Part shown: piece by piece, positions 7,552 through 13,915 of the stretch
Position numbering within the stretch: the stretch's first letter is position 1
Layout: every line of letters starts with the position of its first letter
DNA from: Pseudomonadota bacterium
Lineage (GTDB): Bacteria > Pseudomonadota > Alphaproteobacteria > Rhizobiales > Xanthobacteraceae
Direction: 5' to 3'
Assembly: GCA_023386635.1 (NCBI GenBank)
Contig: JAEWJH010000054.1
Location: forward strand, 1 to 27,676
Length of the DNA stretch: 27,676 nt
Position numbers and translations under genes: made by a program
The notes under the pieces: model-generated
The model's database searches: none
Seen by the model: the letters and a program-made list of their open reading frames with translations, nothing else
Told to the model about the DNA's origin: nothing

Positions 7552-9743
7552 TTCACCGGCTGCGTCGTGTCCGCCCGCGCGGCGGAACGCGTCGCCACCT
7601 GCGCCGCCTCTTCCGCGGCCACAAGAGCCGCCGCGCGACGCTGGCGCAGCGCCGACATCAGGGTCTGATGCAATTTGTGGAGTTGGTACGGCTTCGGCAG
7701 GATCGTGAAGCCTTCGGGCGCCGCCGCCTGCGCCGCGGTGCTGTAGCCGGTGGTCAGGATCACCGGAAGATCGGGCCGCACCGTGCGCATCTCGCGCGCC
7801 AGATCGACGCCGTCGAGCCGACCGGGCATGACGATGTCGGAGAACACCAGATCGATCTCCGCATTGGCCTTGAGGATTTCCATCGCCGTGTCGGCATTCG
7901 GCACCGCGATCACCCGATAGCCAAGCTCTTCGAGATTGGTCTTGGTGACGTCGGCGATATCCTTGTTGTCCTCGACGAACAGGATCGTCCCGTCGCCGCG
8001 CTCCGGCACGACGACCTCAGCTTCTTCACTGGCCGTCACCGGCTCCGTGGTGCGCGGCAGATAGATGGTAAAGGTCGTGCCCTGCCCCACCGTCGACGTG
8101 ACGGTCGCGCCGCCGCCGGCCTGATGCGCGAAGCCGTAGACCTGGCTGAGGCCGAGGCCAGTGCCCTTGCCGACTTCCTTGGTGGTGAAGAACGGCTCGA
8201 AGATCTTCGGCAGCACGTCGGGCGGAATGCCGACACCGGTATCCTTCACCGACACAGCGACGAAATCGCCCTGCAGATGTTCGGTGGTCGCCGAATCCAC
8301 CAGCGTCACATTGCGCGCGGCCATGGTGAGCTTGCCGCCCTCCGGCATCGCGTCGTGCGCATTGACCGCGAGATTGAGCAGAGCGAGTTCGAGTTCGCCC
8401 GGATCGGCCTTCACCGGCCACAGGTTCGGCGCGACGTCGATGCGGATCTCGATGTCGCCGCGCAACGAGCTTTGCAGCATTTCCGGGAATTTCGGCAGCA
8501 GTTCGTCGAGCCGCAGCACCACCGGCGACACGGTCTGCTGCCGCGAGAACGCCAGCAGCTGGCGCGTCAGCCGCTCGCCGCGGCGCGACGCGGTTTCGAT
8601 CGCGCCGACATAGCGCTCCGGCTTCTGCCCGGAGACGAAGCGGCGCAACCGCTCCGCATTGCCGCTGATCACCATCAGCAGATTGTTGAAGTCATGGGCG
8701 ATGCCGCCGGTGATCTGGCCGATCGCCTCGAGGCGCTGCGCGCGGCGTAATTTCTGTTCGGCCGCCTCACGCTGGTCGATCTCATCCTGCAGCTGCACCA
8801 GCACGCGCTGTTCGTTGCGGGCATGGCGCAGCGCGAGCCACGACACATAGAGCAGGATCAGCGACGCCACCGCGAGCATCGCGCCGAACAGTTGCAGATG
8901 CCGATACCAGCGGTTGGTCAGCACCTGCTGGTCGAGGCCGAACGACACATATACCGGGTATGGCGCGACTTTCTTGAAGGCATAGAAGCGGTCGCGATTG
9001 TCGTAGATCGAGCGCACATCGAACGTTCCGCTGTCGGCGTCCGCGATCGCGCGGCGAAACGGCGTATCGGGTCCGAGCGTCACCGACGTATCGAGTTCGG
9101 GATCGCGGGCGAGATAAACGCCGTCTTCGCGCAACAGCGACGCCACATGGCTCTCCGCCGGAGCCGCCTCGCGGAAGAACTCCTCGAAATAGCCGGGCTT
9201 GAGCGACACATGCAGCGTGCCGATGAAACGGCCGTCGGGCGAAGACCGCCGCCGGCTCACGGCGAAAGACGGCACCTGGGTGGCCCGGCCAATAAACGGC
9301 TTGCTGATATAGTTGCCGGCGTCCTTTTCCTTCTGGATTTCGAAGAAATCGCGCCCCGCGATCCCGGCGTCGCGGATCCAATCCTGGCTGCCGGCCAGCA
9401 CCTTGCCGGTCGCATCGGCGATCCAGATCGAAGCGACCTGATCGAACCGGTGCGTCAGGCGCGCCAGGAATGCGCTGACCTCGGGCTGGGCGATGTCGTC
9501 ATCGGGATGTCCGACCACCCGGTCGTCGACACGGTCGAGCAGCAGGCCGACGCTGTCGAACACCTTGCGCGCATGCTCGTGCATCACCGTCGCCGTGCGC
9601 ACGACCGACTCACGCCCGTCGCGCATCACGTCGAGCCGGTTGTAGTAAGCCGCCACCGCGAAAATCGCCGCGGGAACGAGGATGGCCGTCACAATCAGCA
9701 GATAATACAGCCGAACATTGGGCCGTCGGGGCAAACGAGTCAT
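7548..9743 (-). CDS. membrane-bound hybrid sensor histidine kinase (Cache-like sensor, HisKA, HATPase, REC)
   Basis: A 731-residue protein. The order is TM1 at about 13-33, a periplasmic sensor of about 250 residues with dCache-like features (ASIWIADATGKVLAGS, RDFFEIQ, PSFAVSRRR, GTLHVSLKPGYFEEFF), TM2 at about 284-304, a short coiled linker, then HisKA with phospho-acceptor H350 in GGIAHDFNNLL. The HATPase has N-box NLAVNAHDAMP (N461), G1 box DTGVGIPP (D501), F box and GKGTGLGLS. A C-terminal receiver has acidic pair E591/D592, phospho-acceptor D636 in FSDIVMPG, T665 and K684. All catalytic residues are present. No output regulator gene is adjacent, so it may pass phosphate to a distant phosphotransfer protein. 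The nearest GAAGG SD-like site is 12 nt before the ATG, which is unusually far. Confidence 0.9.
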   Translation of the reverse strand: MTRLPRRPNVRLYYLLIVTAILVPAAIFAVAAYYNRLDVMRDGRESVVRTATVMHEHARKVFDSVGLLLDRVDDRVVGHPDDDIAQPEVSAFLARLTHRFDQVASIWIADATGKVLAGSQDWIRDAGIAGRDFFEIQKEKDAGNYISKPFIGRATQVPSFAVSRRRSSPDGRFIGTLHVSLKPGYFEEFFREAAPAESHVASLLREDGVYLARDPELDTSVTLGPDTPFRRAIADADSGTFDVRSIYDNRDRFYAFKKVAPYPVYVSFGLDQQVLTNRWYRHLQLFGAMLAVASLILLYVSWLALRHARNEQRVLVQLQDEIDQREAAEQKLRRAQRLEAIGQITGGIAHDFNNLLMVISGNAERLRRFVSGQKPERYVGAIETASRRGERLTRQLLAFSRQQTVSPVVLRLDELLPKFPEMLQSSLRGDIEIRIDVAPNLWPVKADPGELELALLNLAVNAHDAMPEGGKLTMAARNVTLVDSATTEHLQGDFVAVSVKDTGVGIPPDVLPKIFEPFFTTKEVGKGTGLGLSQVYGFAHQAGGGATVTSTVGQGTTFTIYLPRTTEPVTASEEAEVVVPERGDGTILFVEDNKDIADVTKTNLEELGYRVIAVPNADTAMEILKANAEIDLVFSDIVMPGRLDGVDLAREMRTVRPDLPVILTTGYSTAAQAAAPEGFTILPKPYQLHKLHQTLMSALRQRRAAALVAAEEAAQVATRSAARADTTQPVK

Positions 9744-9801
9744 GCAGGCAACTTACCTTCCGGTGTACCGGCGGGAAAGCGCGCAAAAGCTGCTCGACGC
9801 C

Positions 9802-9823
9802 CCCGGCGGCGTCCGCCGCCGGG
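9802..9823. other. strong GC hairpin upstream of the sensor kinase
   Basis: CCCGGCGGC at 9802-9810 and GCCGCCGGG at 9815-9823 are perfect 9-bp arms around GTCC. It lies about 60-80 nt before the kinase ATG on the minus strand, so it may sit in the leader or mark an upstream transcript end. No T-run follows on either strand. The rest of 9744-9990 shows no gene. Confidence 0.5.
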
Positions 9824-9990
9824 TGTTATGCCGTCGCGATTGGGCCAAATTCCGGCCGTGCACAGGCAAGTTCCAACGCCAGGCCCGTCGGCGATTTCAG
9901 CGAATCGCGGGAGCCGCAATCCGCCGCGTCGCAGGAGCGAGCGGCGGTGTCGCAGGCTTCAATGGGAAGTGGAAGAAGACAATCGCCCGA

Positions 9991-10155
9991 TCAATGCTTC
10001 AGGCGCGTAATCTCGTCTTTGATGATGAGTTTCTTGCGCTTGATCTCGGCAATTTCGAGATCGTCGGCACCGGGATGATTGAGGACCTCGTGAAGCTGAT
10101 CTTCCAAGGCCCGGTGCCGCTTTTCGAGTTCAACGAGATGCGACTGCATCGACAT
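9991..10155 (-). CDS. YdcH-type DUF465 small helical protein
   Basis: A 54-residue protein read on the minus strand. It begins MSMQSHLVELEKRHRALEDQ and ends with a helix rich in lysine and isoleucine (KRKKLIIKDEITRLKH), the DUF465/YdcH pattern of two antiparallel helices separated by HPGADDLEI. Several Met codons are possible. GGAG near 10164-10167 lies 8 nt from the ATG at 10155 but only 2 nt from one at 10161, so 10155 is preferred. Family members are small cytoplasmic proteins of unknown function. It is divergent from a second DUF465 gene at 10351. Confidence 0.82.
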   Translation of the reverse strand: MSMQSHLVELEKRHRALEDQLHEVLNHPGADDLEIAEIKRKKLIIKDEITRLKH

Positions 10156-10191
10156 CAACATGTCTCCTCGATCTGTGACTCCAACATGATG

Positions 10192-10219
10192 AGTCTACTC
10201 CAAACCGTGCGGCTGTCGA
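10192..10219 (-). promoter_or_regulatory. possible sigma-70 promoter for the minus-strand DUF465 gene
   Basis: On the minus strand, TCGACA (10219-10214), a 16-bp spacer and TAGACT (10197-10192) match the consensus at 5 of 6 and 4 of 6 positions. The ATG is about 36 nt downstream. The match is suggestive only. Confidence 0.35.
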
Positions 10220-10288
10220 CTCGCATTCCGCCGCACCGGAACTCGCGGCGAACACATCTGCTTTACGGATTGTAAACCTTAGCGGCGC

Positions 10289-10317
10289 TTGAACGAGTTC
10301 CGAAAAAAAGCGATAAT
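10289..10317 (+). promoter_or_regulatory. probable sigma-70 promoter for the plus-strand DUF465 gene
   Basis: TTGAAC (10289-10294), a 17-bp spacer containing an A7 tract, and GATAAT (10312-10317). The start codon at 10351 is 33 nt after the -10, giving a short leader of about 27 nt. Spacing and position fit well. Confidence 0.6.
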
Positions 10318-10350
10318 CGCCAACAAGTTGCGCGGCGACACCCGGGGGAT

Positions 10351-10599
10351 ATGCCGCAAGCGCGGAGCGTTGCTTTGGCGGCGTCGAACGACAACGAGAC
10401 CAATCAACAGGATGAATTGCGGATTTTGCTGGACCGGCTCCAGCAGGAGCACCGCGATCTCGATGCGGCGATCCACGCGCTGCAGGATGCGCCCGGCTGC
10501 GATGTGCTGCAGGTACAGCGGCTGAAAAAGCGCAAACTCGGTCTGAAAGACCGCATCGGTCACATCGAAGACCAGCTGACGCCGGACATCATCGCATGA
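10351..10599 (+). CDS. second YdcH-type DUF465 small helical protein
   Basis: An 82-residue protein. The C-terminal 60 residues (LLDRLQQEHRDLDAAIHAL, then APGCDVLQVQRLKKRKLGLKDRI) are the DUF465 two-helix hairpin with its basic second helix. An N-terminal extension of about 20 residues (PQARSVALAASNDNETNQQ) looks unstructured. GGGGGA lies just upstream of the ATG at a short spacing. A convincing promoter is at 10289-10317. Compared with the divergent paralogue at 9991-10155 it is longer and has a different loop. Function is unknown. Confidence 0.8.
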   Translation: MPQARSVALAASNDNETNQQDELRILLDRLQQEHRDLDAAIHALQDAPGCDVLQVQRLKKRKLGLKDRIGHIEDQLTPDIIA

Positions 10600-10604
10600 G
10601 CCGA

Positions 10605-10649
10605 GCGTTTTCGGGCGAACTGGTGACCGGTTCGCGTGAAGAAAAACGC
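10605..10649. other. long hairpin between convergent genes
   Basis: GCGTTTT (10605-10611) pairs with AAAACGC (10643-10649), and GCGAACTGG (10615-10623) pairs with CCGGTTCGC (10627-10635) with one G/T pair and loop TGA. It begins 6 nt after the DUF465 stop codon and probably marks or protects that transcript end. No T-run follows on the plus strand. Confidence 0.5.
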
Positions 10650-10652
10650 GAC

Positions 10653-10681
10653 AAAAAAAACCGCACGCAAAGCTAGCGCGG
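10653..10681 (-). terminator. intrinsic terminator of the GGDEF gene, stop codon in the loop
   Basis: On the minus strand CCGCGC (10681-10676) pairs with GTGCGG (10666-10661) with one G/U pair, followed directly by eight T (10660-10653). The TAG stop at 10675-10673 lies inside the loop, so the terminator overlaps the end of the coding region. Confidence 0.6.
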
Positions 10682-11257
10682 CTCGGCCTTGCGCGCGCGC
10701 TTGCGCGCATACATGGCGCGGTCGGCGGCATCGAGTATCTGCGACGCGGTCAAATCCGCCTTGAGCGGCACGACGCCGGCCGACACGCCGAGCCGCGCGG
10801 CCCGCGCCGCCGGATGATCGAGCTCGGCGATGCGCCGTTCTAGCTCGTGCCCCTTCGCCTCGGCCTGATGCACGTCGGCGTTCCACATCAGCACCGCGAA
10901 TTCGTCGCCGGCAAGCCGCGCCACCACATCGGAGGCGCGCACATGACGGGTGAGCGTGCCGGCGACCGCGCGCAGCACAGCGTCGCCGGCGGCATGACCG
11001 TGGCCGTCGTTCACCGCCTTGAAGCCGTCGAGGTCGAGATAGAGCAGCACCGCCGAGGTGTCGTAACGCGCGATATAGGCGAGCGAGCGCTTAAGCTCGC
11101 GTTCGAAACCCTGGCGGTTGCGCACGTCGGTGAGCGCGTCGATCTCGGCGCGGAATTCCAGGTCGGCGATGCGCGCCGCCGCCGCCGCGAGCTCCCGCTG
11201 CAACCGGGCATTCTCGGCCCGAAGTTCGTCCAGTGTGTCGGGAGGGTGGTCGGTCAT
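10673..11257 (-). CDS. sensorless GGDEF-domain protein (probable diguanylate cyclase, AGDEF)
   Basis: A 194-residue soluble protein. Residues 8-36 form a coiled coil (LDELRAENARLQRELAAAAARIADLE) and 37-190 a GGDEF domain: DALTDVRNRQGFE, YLDLDGFKAVNDGHGHAAGD, then RASDVVARLAGDEF. The signature is AGDEF (116-120), with Ala replacing the first Gly; some AGDEF proteins are known to be active. The inhibitory I-site RxxD (R107-D110) sits exactly five residues before it. The metal-binding D75 region is intact. There is no sensor, REC or EAL domain, so activity may depend on dimerisation through the coiled coil. The basic tail (RKRARKAEPR) is unremarkable. The GAGG before the ATG at 11257 has short spacing. 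Confidence 0.85.
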   Translation of the reverse strand: MTDHPPDTLDELRAENARLQRELAAAAARIADLEFRAEIDALTDVRNRQGFERELKRSLAYIARYDTSAVLLYLDLDGFKAVNDGHGHAAGDAVLRAVAGTLTRHVRASDVVARLAGDEFAVLMWNADVHQAEAKGHELERRIAELDHPAARAARLGVSAGVVPLKADLTASQILDAADRAMYARKRARKAEPR

Positions 11258-11438
11258 GACCTCGATGACGGCATCCGATTCGTGTTTCGCCGCGAGTGTA
11301 GTCCCAAGCAGGCATCGCGCGCATGACCTGTGGGCGGCGATACAGCCGCTTGTTCCACCGCCGCCGAAACCGGTACATTCGGCCCTTCCTTTCGGGCGGA
11401 TTCCGCACTAGGCAATGGCCCGAATCCCCGGGGGACCA

Positions 11439-11930
11439 ATGGCCACCACGCCGATCGCGATCATCATGGGAAGCCAGTCGGACTGGGCGACCATGCAGCA
11501 TGCCGCACAGACGCTCGACGATCTCGGCCTCGCCTATGAGGCGCTGATCGTCTCCGCGCACCGCACGCCGCAGCGGCTCTACAGTTTCGCCAGGTCCGCG
11601 CGCCGCAAGGGCTACAAGGTGATCATCGCCGGGGCCGGCGGCGCGGCGCACCTGCCGGGCATGACCGCCTCGATGACCTCGCTGCCGGTGTTCGGCGTGC
11701 CGATGCACACCGCCGCGCTCGGCGGGCAGGATAGCGTCATGTCGATCCTGCAGATGCCGGCCGGTATCCCGGTCGGAACGCTGGCGATCGGCAAACCGGG
11801 CGCGATCAACGCGGCGCTGCTTGCCGCCTCCGTGCTGTCGCTCACCGACGCGCGGGTGGCCAAGCGCCTCGACGCCTTCCGCGCCCGCCAGACCGCAGCC
11901 GTCGGCAAACGCCCGAAAAACGAGAAATGA
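11439..11930 (+). CDS. purE: N5-carboxyaminoimidazole ribonucleotide mutase (PurE class I)
   Basis: A 163-residue cytoplasmic enzyme of de novo purine synthesis that moves the carboxylate of N5-CAIR to give CAIR. The family signatures are IIMGSQSDW, SAHRTPQRL and AGAGGAAHLPGM, then VPMHTAALGGQDS and QMPAGIPVGTLAIGKPGA. An upstream in-frame ATG at 11415 would add MARIPGGP. The start at 11439 matches the usual N-terminus and follows GGGGGA (11430-11435), although that spacing is short. purK starts 7 nt after the stop, a standard purEK operon. The presence of PurK supports the two-step N5-CAIR route. Confidence 0.95.
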   Translation: MATTPIAIIMGSQSDWATMQHAAQTLDDLGLAYEALIVSAHRTPQRLYSFARSARRKGYKVIIAGAGGAAHLPGMTASMTSLPVFGVPMHTAALGGQDSVMSILQMPAGIPVGTLAIGKPGAINAALLAASVLSLTDARVAKRLDAFRARQTAAVGKRPKNEK

Positions 11931-11937
11931 CCGGACG

Positions 11938-13017
11938 ATGCGCGGGCTGAAACCTGAATCAACCATTGGCATCCTCGGCGGCGGCCAGCTCGGCCGCATG
12001 CTGGCCATGGCGGCGGCGCGGCTCGGCTTCCGCTGCCACATCTATTCGCCGGAAGCGGATTCCTGCGCCTTCGACGTCGCCGACGCGGTGACCATCGCGG
12101 CCTATGAGGACGAGGCCGCCTTGGCGCGCTTCGCCGAAGCGGTCGATGTCGTCACCTACGAATTCGAGAATGTGCCGGCGCAAACCGCCGCCGTGCTCGC
12201 CGCGCACCGGCAGGTGCGGCCCGACCCGCAGGTACTGGCGAAAACCCAGGACCGGCTGATCGAGAAACAGGCCGTCGCCGCGCTCGGCATCGCCACCGCG
12301 CCGTTTCGCGCCGTAGACAGCGCCGCTGATGCACAAGCGGCGGTGGCCGCGCTCGGCCGCCCGGCGGTGCTGAAAACCCGCCGCCTCGGCTATGACGGCA
12401 AGGGTCAGCGGATGATCGGCCCGAACGACGACGCGGCGGCCGCGTTCGTCGCGCTCGGCGGCGTGCCCTGCATTCTCGAAGGCTTCGTGCGGTTCGAGCG
12501 CGAGGTGTCGGTGGTCGCCGCGCGCGGCGCCGACGGCAGCGTGGTCTGTTTCGACCTGACCGAGAACGAGCACCGCGACCACATCCTGCGCCGCTCCATC
12601 GTCCCGGCCACCGCCTCGGCGGCGCTGGAGCAGGAGGCGCGGTGGATCGCCGAGCGGATCGCCACCGCCTTCGATTATGTGGGCGTGCTGGGGGTGGAGA
12701 TGTTCGCGGTCCGCGACGGAGCCGGCGAGACCGTGGTGGTCAACGAGATCGCCCCCCGGGTGCACAATTCCGGCCACTGGACCCTCGACGGGGCCACCGT
12801 CTCGCAGTTCGAGCAGCATATCCGGGCGGTCGCCGGCTGGACTCTGGGGCAGCCGGTCCGCCACGGCCGGGTCGAGATGCTCAACCTGATCGGGGTCGAG
12901 GCGGAGGATGCTGCCCGCTGGCTCGGTGTTCCGGGCGCCTGTGTCCACCTCTACCGCAAGGGTGAGGCCCGGCCGGGCCGGAAAATGGGCCATATCACCC
13001 GGATTTTCCCCGCCTGA
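11938..13017 (+). CDS. purK: N5-carboxyaminoimidazole ribonucleotide synthase (PurK)
   Basis: A 359-residue ATP-grasp enzyme that carboxylates AIR with bicarbonate and ATP to give N5-CAIR, the PurE substrate. The N-terminal GILGGGQLGRMLAMAA nucleotide-fold motif is followed by YEFENVPA and VLKTRRLGYDGKGQ, then EGFVRFEREVSVVAAR, and ATP-grasp metal residues in GVEMF and NEIAPRVHNSGHWT. The ATG at 11938 has only a weak SD and lies 7 nt after the purE stop, so coupling to purE is likely. Length and C-terminus (KMGHITRI) are typical. Confidence 0.95.
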   Translation: MRGLKPESTIGILGGGQLGRMLAMAAARLGFRCHIYSPEADSCAFDVADAVTIAAYEDEAALARFAEAVDVVTYEFENVPAQTAAVLAAHRQVRPDPQVLAKTQDRLIEKQAVAALGIATAPFRAVDSAADAQAAVAALGRPAVLKTRRLGYDGKGQRMIGPNDDAAAAFVALGGVPCILEGFVRFEREVSVVAARGADGSVVCFDLTENEHRDHILRRSIVPATASAALEQEARWIAERIATAFDYVGVLGVEMFAVRDGAGETVVVNEIAPRVHNSGHWTLDGATVSQFEQHIRAVAGWTLGQPVRHGRVEMLNLIGVEAEDAARWLGVPGACVHLYRKGEARPGRKMGHITRIFPA

Positions 13018-13136
13018 ACCGCCCCAATGCCGGGTTCGACGGGCAAGGACCGATGGACTCTTGAATCCCGATCTGCTACAGCCGCCGCACTCGGAAACTG
13101 CCGCTTTCGCGGCCGTTCCCGTCTGTATTTTCCCGG

Positions 13137-13166
13137 GATCGGGTCCAGTGGACCTCCGTCCCGATC
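13137..13166 (+). promoter_or_regulatory. structured rpsU leader (inverted repeats)
   Basis: GATCGGG (13137-13143) is complementary to CCCGATC (13160-13166). Overlapping this, GGTCCA/TGGACC (13142-13147 with 13149-13154) forms a competing tight hairpin. The structure ends 36 nt before the GTG start of rpsU. It could be a regulatory leader or simply part of the purK transcript end. Confidence 0.4.
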
Positions 13167-13202
13167 AATCCGAAGTCCAAACGACCGGAGCAAGGAGCAC
13201 AG

Positions 13203-13526
13203 GTGCAAGTTCTCGTTCGTGACAACAACGTCGATCAGGCTCTCAAGGCGCTCAAGAAGAAGATGCAGCGCGAGGGCATTTTCCGCGAGATGAAGCTGCG
13301 CGGACATTTCGAGAAGCCGTCCGAGAAGAAGGCACGCGAGAAGGCGGAAGCGATCCGCCGCGCGCGCAAGCTCGCCCGCAAGAAGCTGCAGCGCGAAGGT
13401 CTGCTGCCGATGAAGCCGAAGCCGGCGTTCGGCGCGGCGGCCGGCGGTCGTGGCGGTCCGGGCCGTGGTGGCCCGGGTGCCGGCGCGCCCCGCACTGGCG
13501 GTTTCGGCGGCGGCGGCGGCCGCTGA
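13203..13526 (+). CDS. rpsU: 30S ribosomal protein S21 with glycine-rich tail
   Basis: A 107-residue protein with GTG start at 13203, preceded by AAGGAG (13192-13197) at 5-nt spacing. Residues 1-70 are canonical S21: QVLVRDNNVDQALKALKKKM, then EGIFREMKLRGHFEKPSEK and a basic helix (KAREKAEAIRRARKLARKK). S21 is a small-subunit protein near the mRNA exit site that helps translation initiation. Residues 76-107 form an unusual tail of Gly, Ala, Pro and Arg (GGRGGPGRGG, RTGGFGGGGGR), with no counterpart in E. coli S21 (71 aa). Tails of this type occur, from memory, in other alphaproteobacterial S21 proteins. A strong terminator follows at 13551. Confidence 0.93.
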   Translation: MQVLVRDNNVDQALKALKKKMQREGIFREMKLRGHFEKPSEKKAREKAEAIRRARKLARKKLQREGLLPMKPKPAFGAAAGGRGGPGRGGPGAGAPRTGGFGGGGGR

Positions 13527-13550
13527 TCGACCTCGTCATAGTCTGAATTA

Positions 13551-13580
13551 AAAAACGCGAGCCGCCCGGCTCGCGTTTTT
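13551..13580 (+). terminator. rho-independent terminator after rpsU
   Basis: A 13-bp perfect stem: AAAAACGCGAGCC (13551-13563) pairs with GGCTCGCGTTTTT (13568-13580), loop GCCC. A T-run is on the 3' side and an A-run on the 5' side, so it could work in both directions and could also stop the minus-strand remnant read-through. Confidence 0.9.
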
Positions 13581-13606
13581 GTTTGTGGGCGTCTGCTCCG
13601 CGCCGG

Positions 13607-13756
13607 TCACGCGCTGAGATTCATCCACACCGCTTTCGGCTCGGTGAAATTCTCGATCGCCGCGTCACCGTGTTCTCGGCCAAAGCCTGAATCACGCGCG
13701 CCGCCCCACGGCAGCCGAATATCCGTATAGCCATAGGTGTTGATCCACACCGTTCC
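13607..13756 (-). pseudogene. C-terminal remnant of an NAD-dependent aldehyde dehydrogenase
   Basis: Minus-strand codons from 13756 to the stop at 13609-13607 encode the last 49 residues of an aldehyde dehydrogenase. They include GTVWINTYGYTDIRLPWGG, then SGFGREHGDAAIENFTEPKAVW, the conserved end of this family. The preceding approximately 430 residues, with the catalytic Cys and NAD-binding parts, are absent. The sequence upstream (CSSFRDC... read backward) has no ALDH similarity. The break is at about 13757. A short frame to 13828 is open, but it has no SD site and a non-homologous N-terminus. This is a non-functional remnant. Confidence 0.8.
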
Positions 13757-13757
13757 G

Positions 13758-13898
13758 CAGCTGGAAAACCTGTCGCAACAGCGGGCGAGCGAACTCAACC
13801 CGTTCCTCGCCGGCGATCCGCCGATCATCCGCGTGCATGCGAGCCACGGATTTGCGGTGCCGAAGCTGCGCGAAATCCTCAGCCGTACGCCGGGATGA
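13758..13898 (+). pseudogene. C-terminal remnant of an unidentified plus-strand gene
   Basis: Plus-strand codons 13758-13898 encode a protein-like end: LENLSQQRASELNPFLAGDP, then PIIRVHASHGFAVPKLREIL, ending SRTPG and stop. Composition and codon use look like a real coding tail. There is no start codon with an SD site; an in-frame stop lies at 13734-13736. I do not recognise the family. It abuts the aldehyde dehydrogenase remnant head to head at about 13757, so both genes lost their N-terminal parts at the same junction. Confidence 0.5.
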
Positions 13899-13915
13899 AT
13901 GTCGAACGCATCCGC

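Noticed and set aside
7086..10010. Long plus-strand frames opposite the hybrid sensor kinase
   Set aside because: Same composition artefact. The minus-strand kinase has all expected motifs.
13607..13828. Small intact 73-residue gene on the minus strand
   Set aside because: Its first 24 residues have no family similarity and no SD site. The rest is a plain aldehyde dehydrogenase tail, so it is a remnant.
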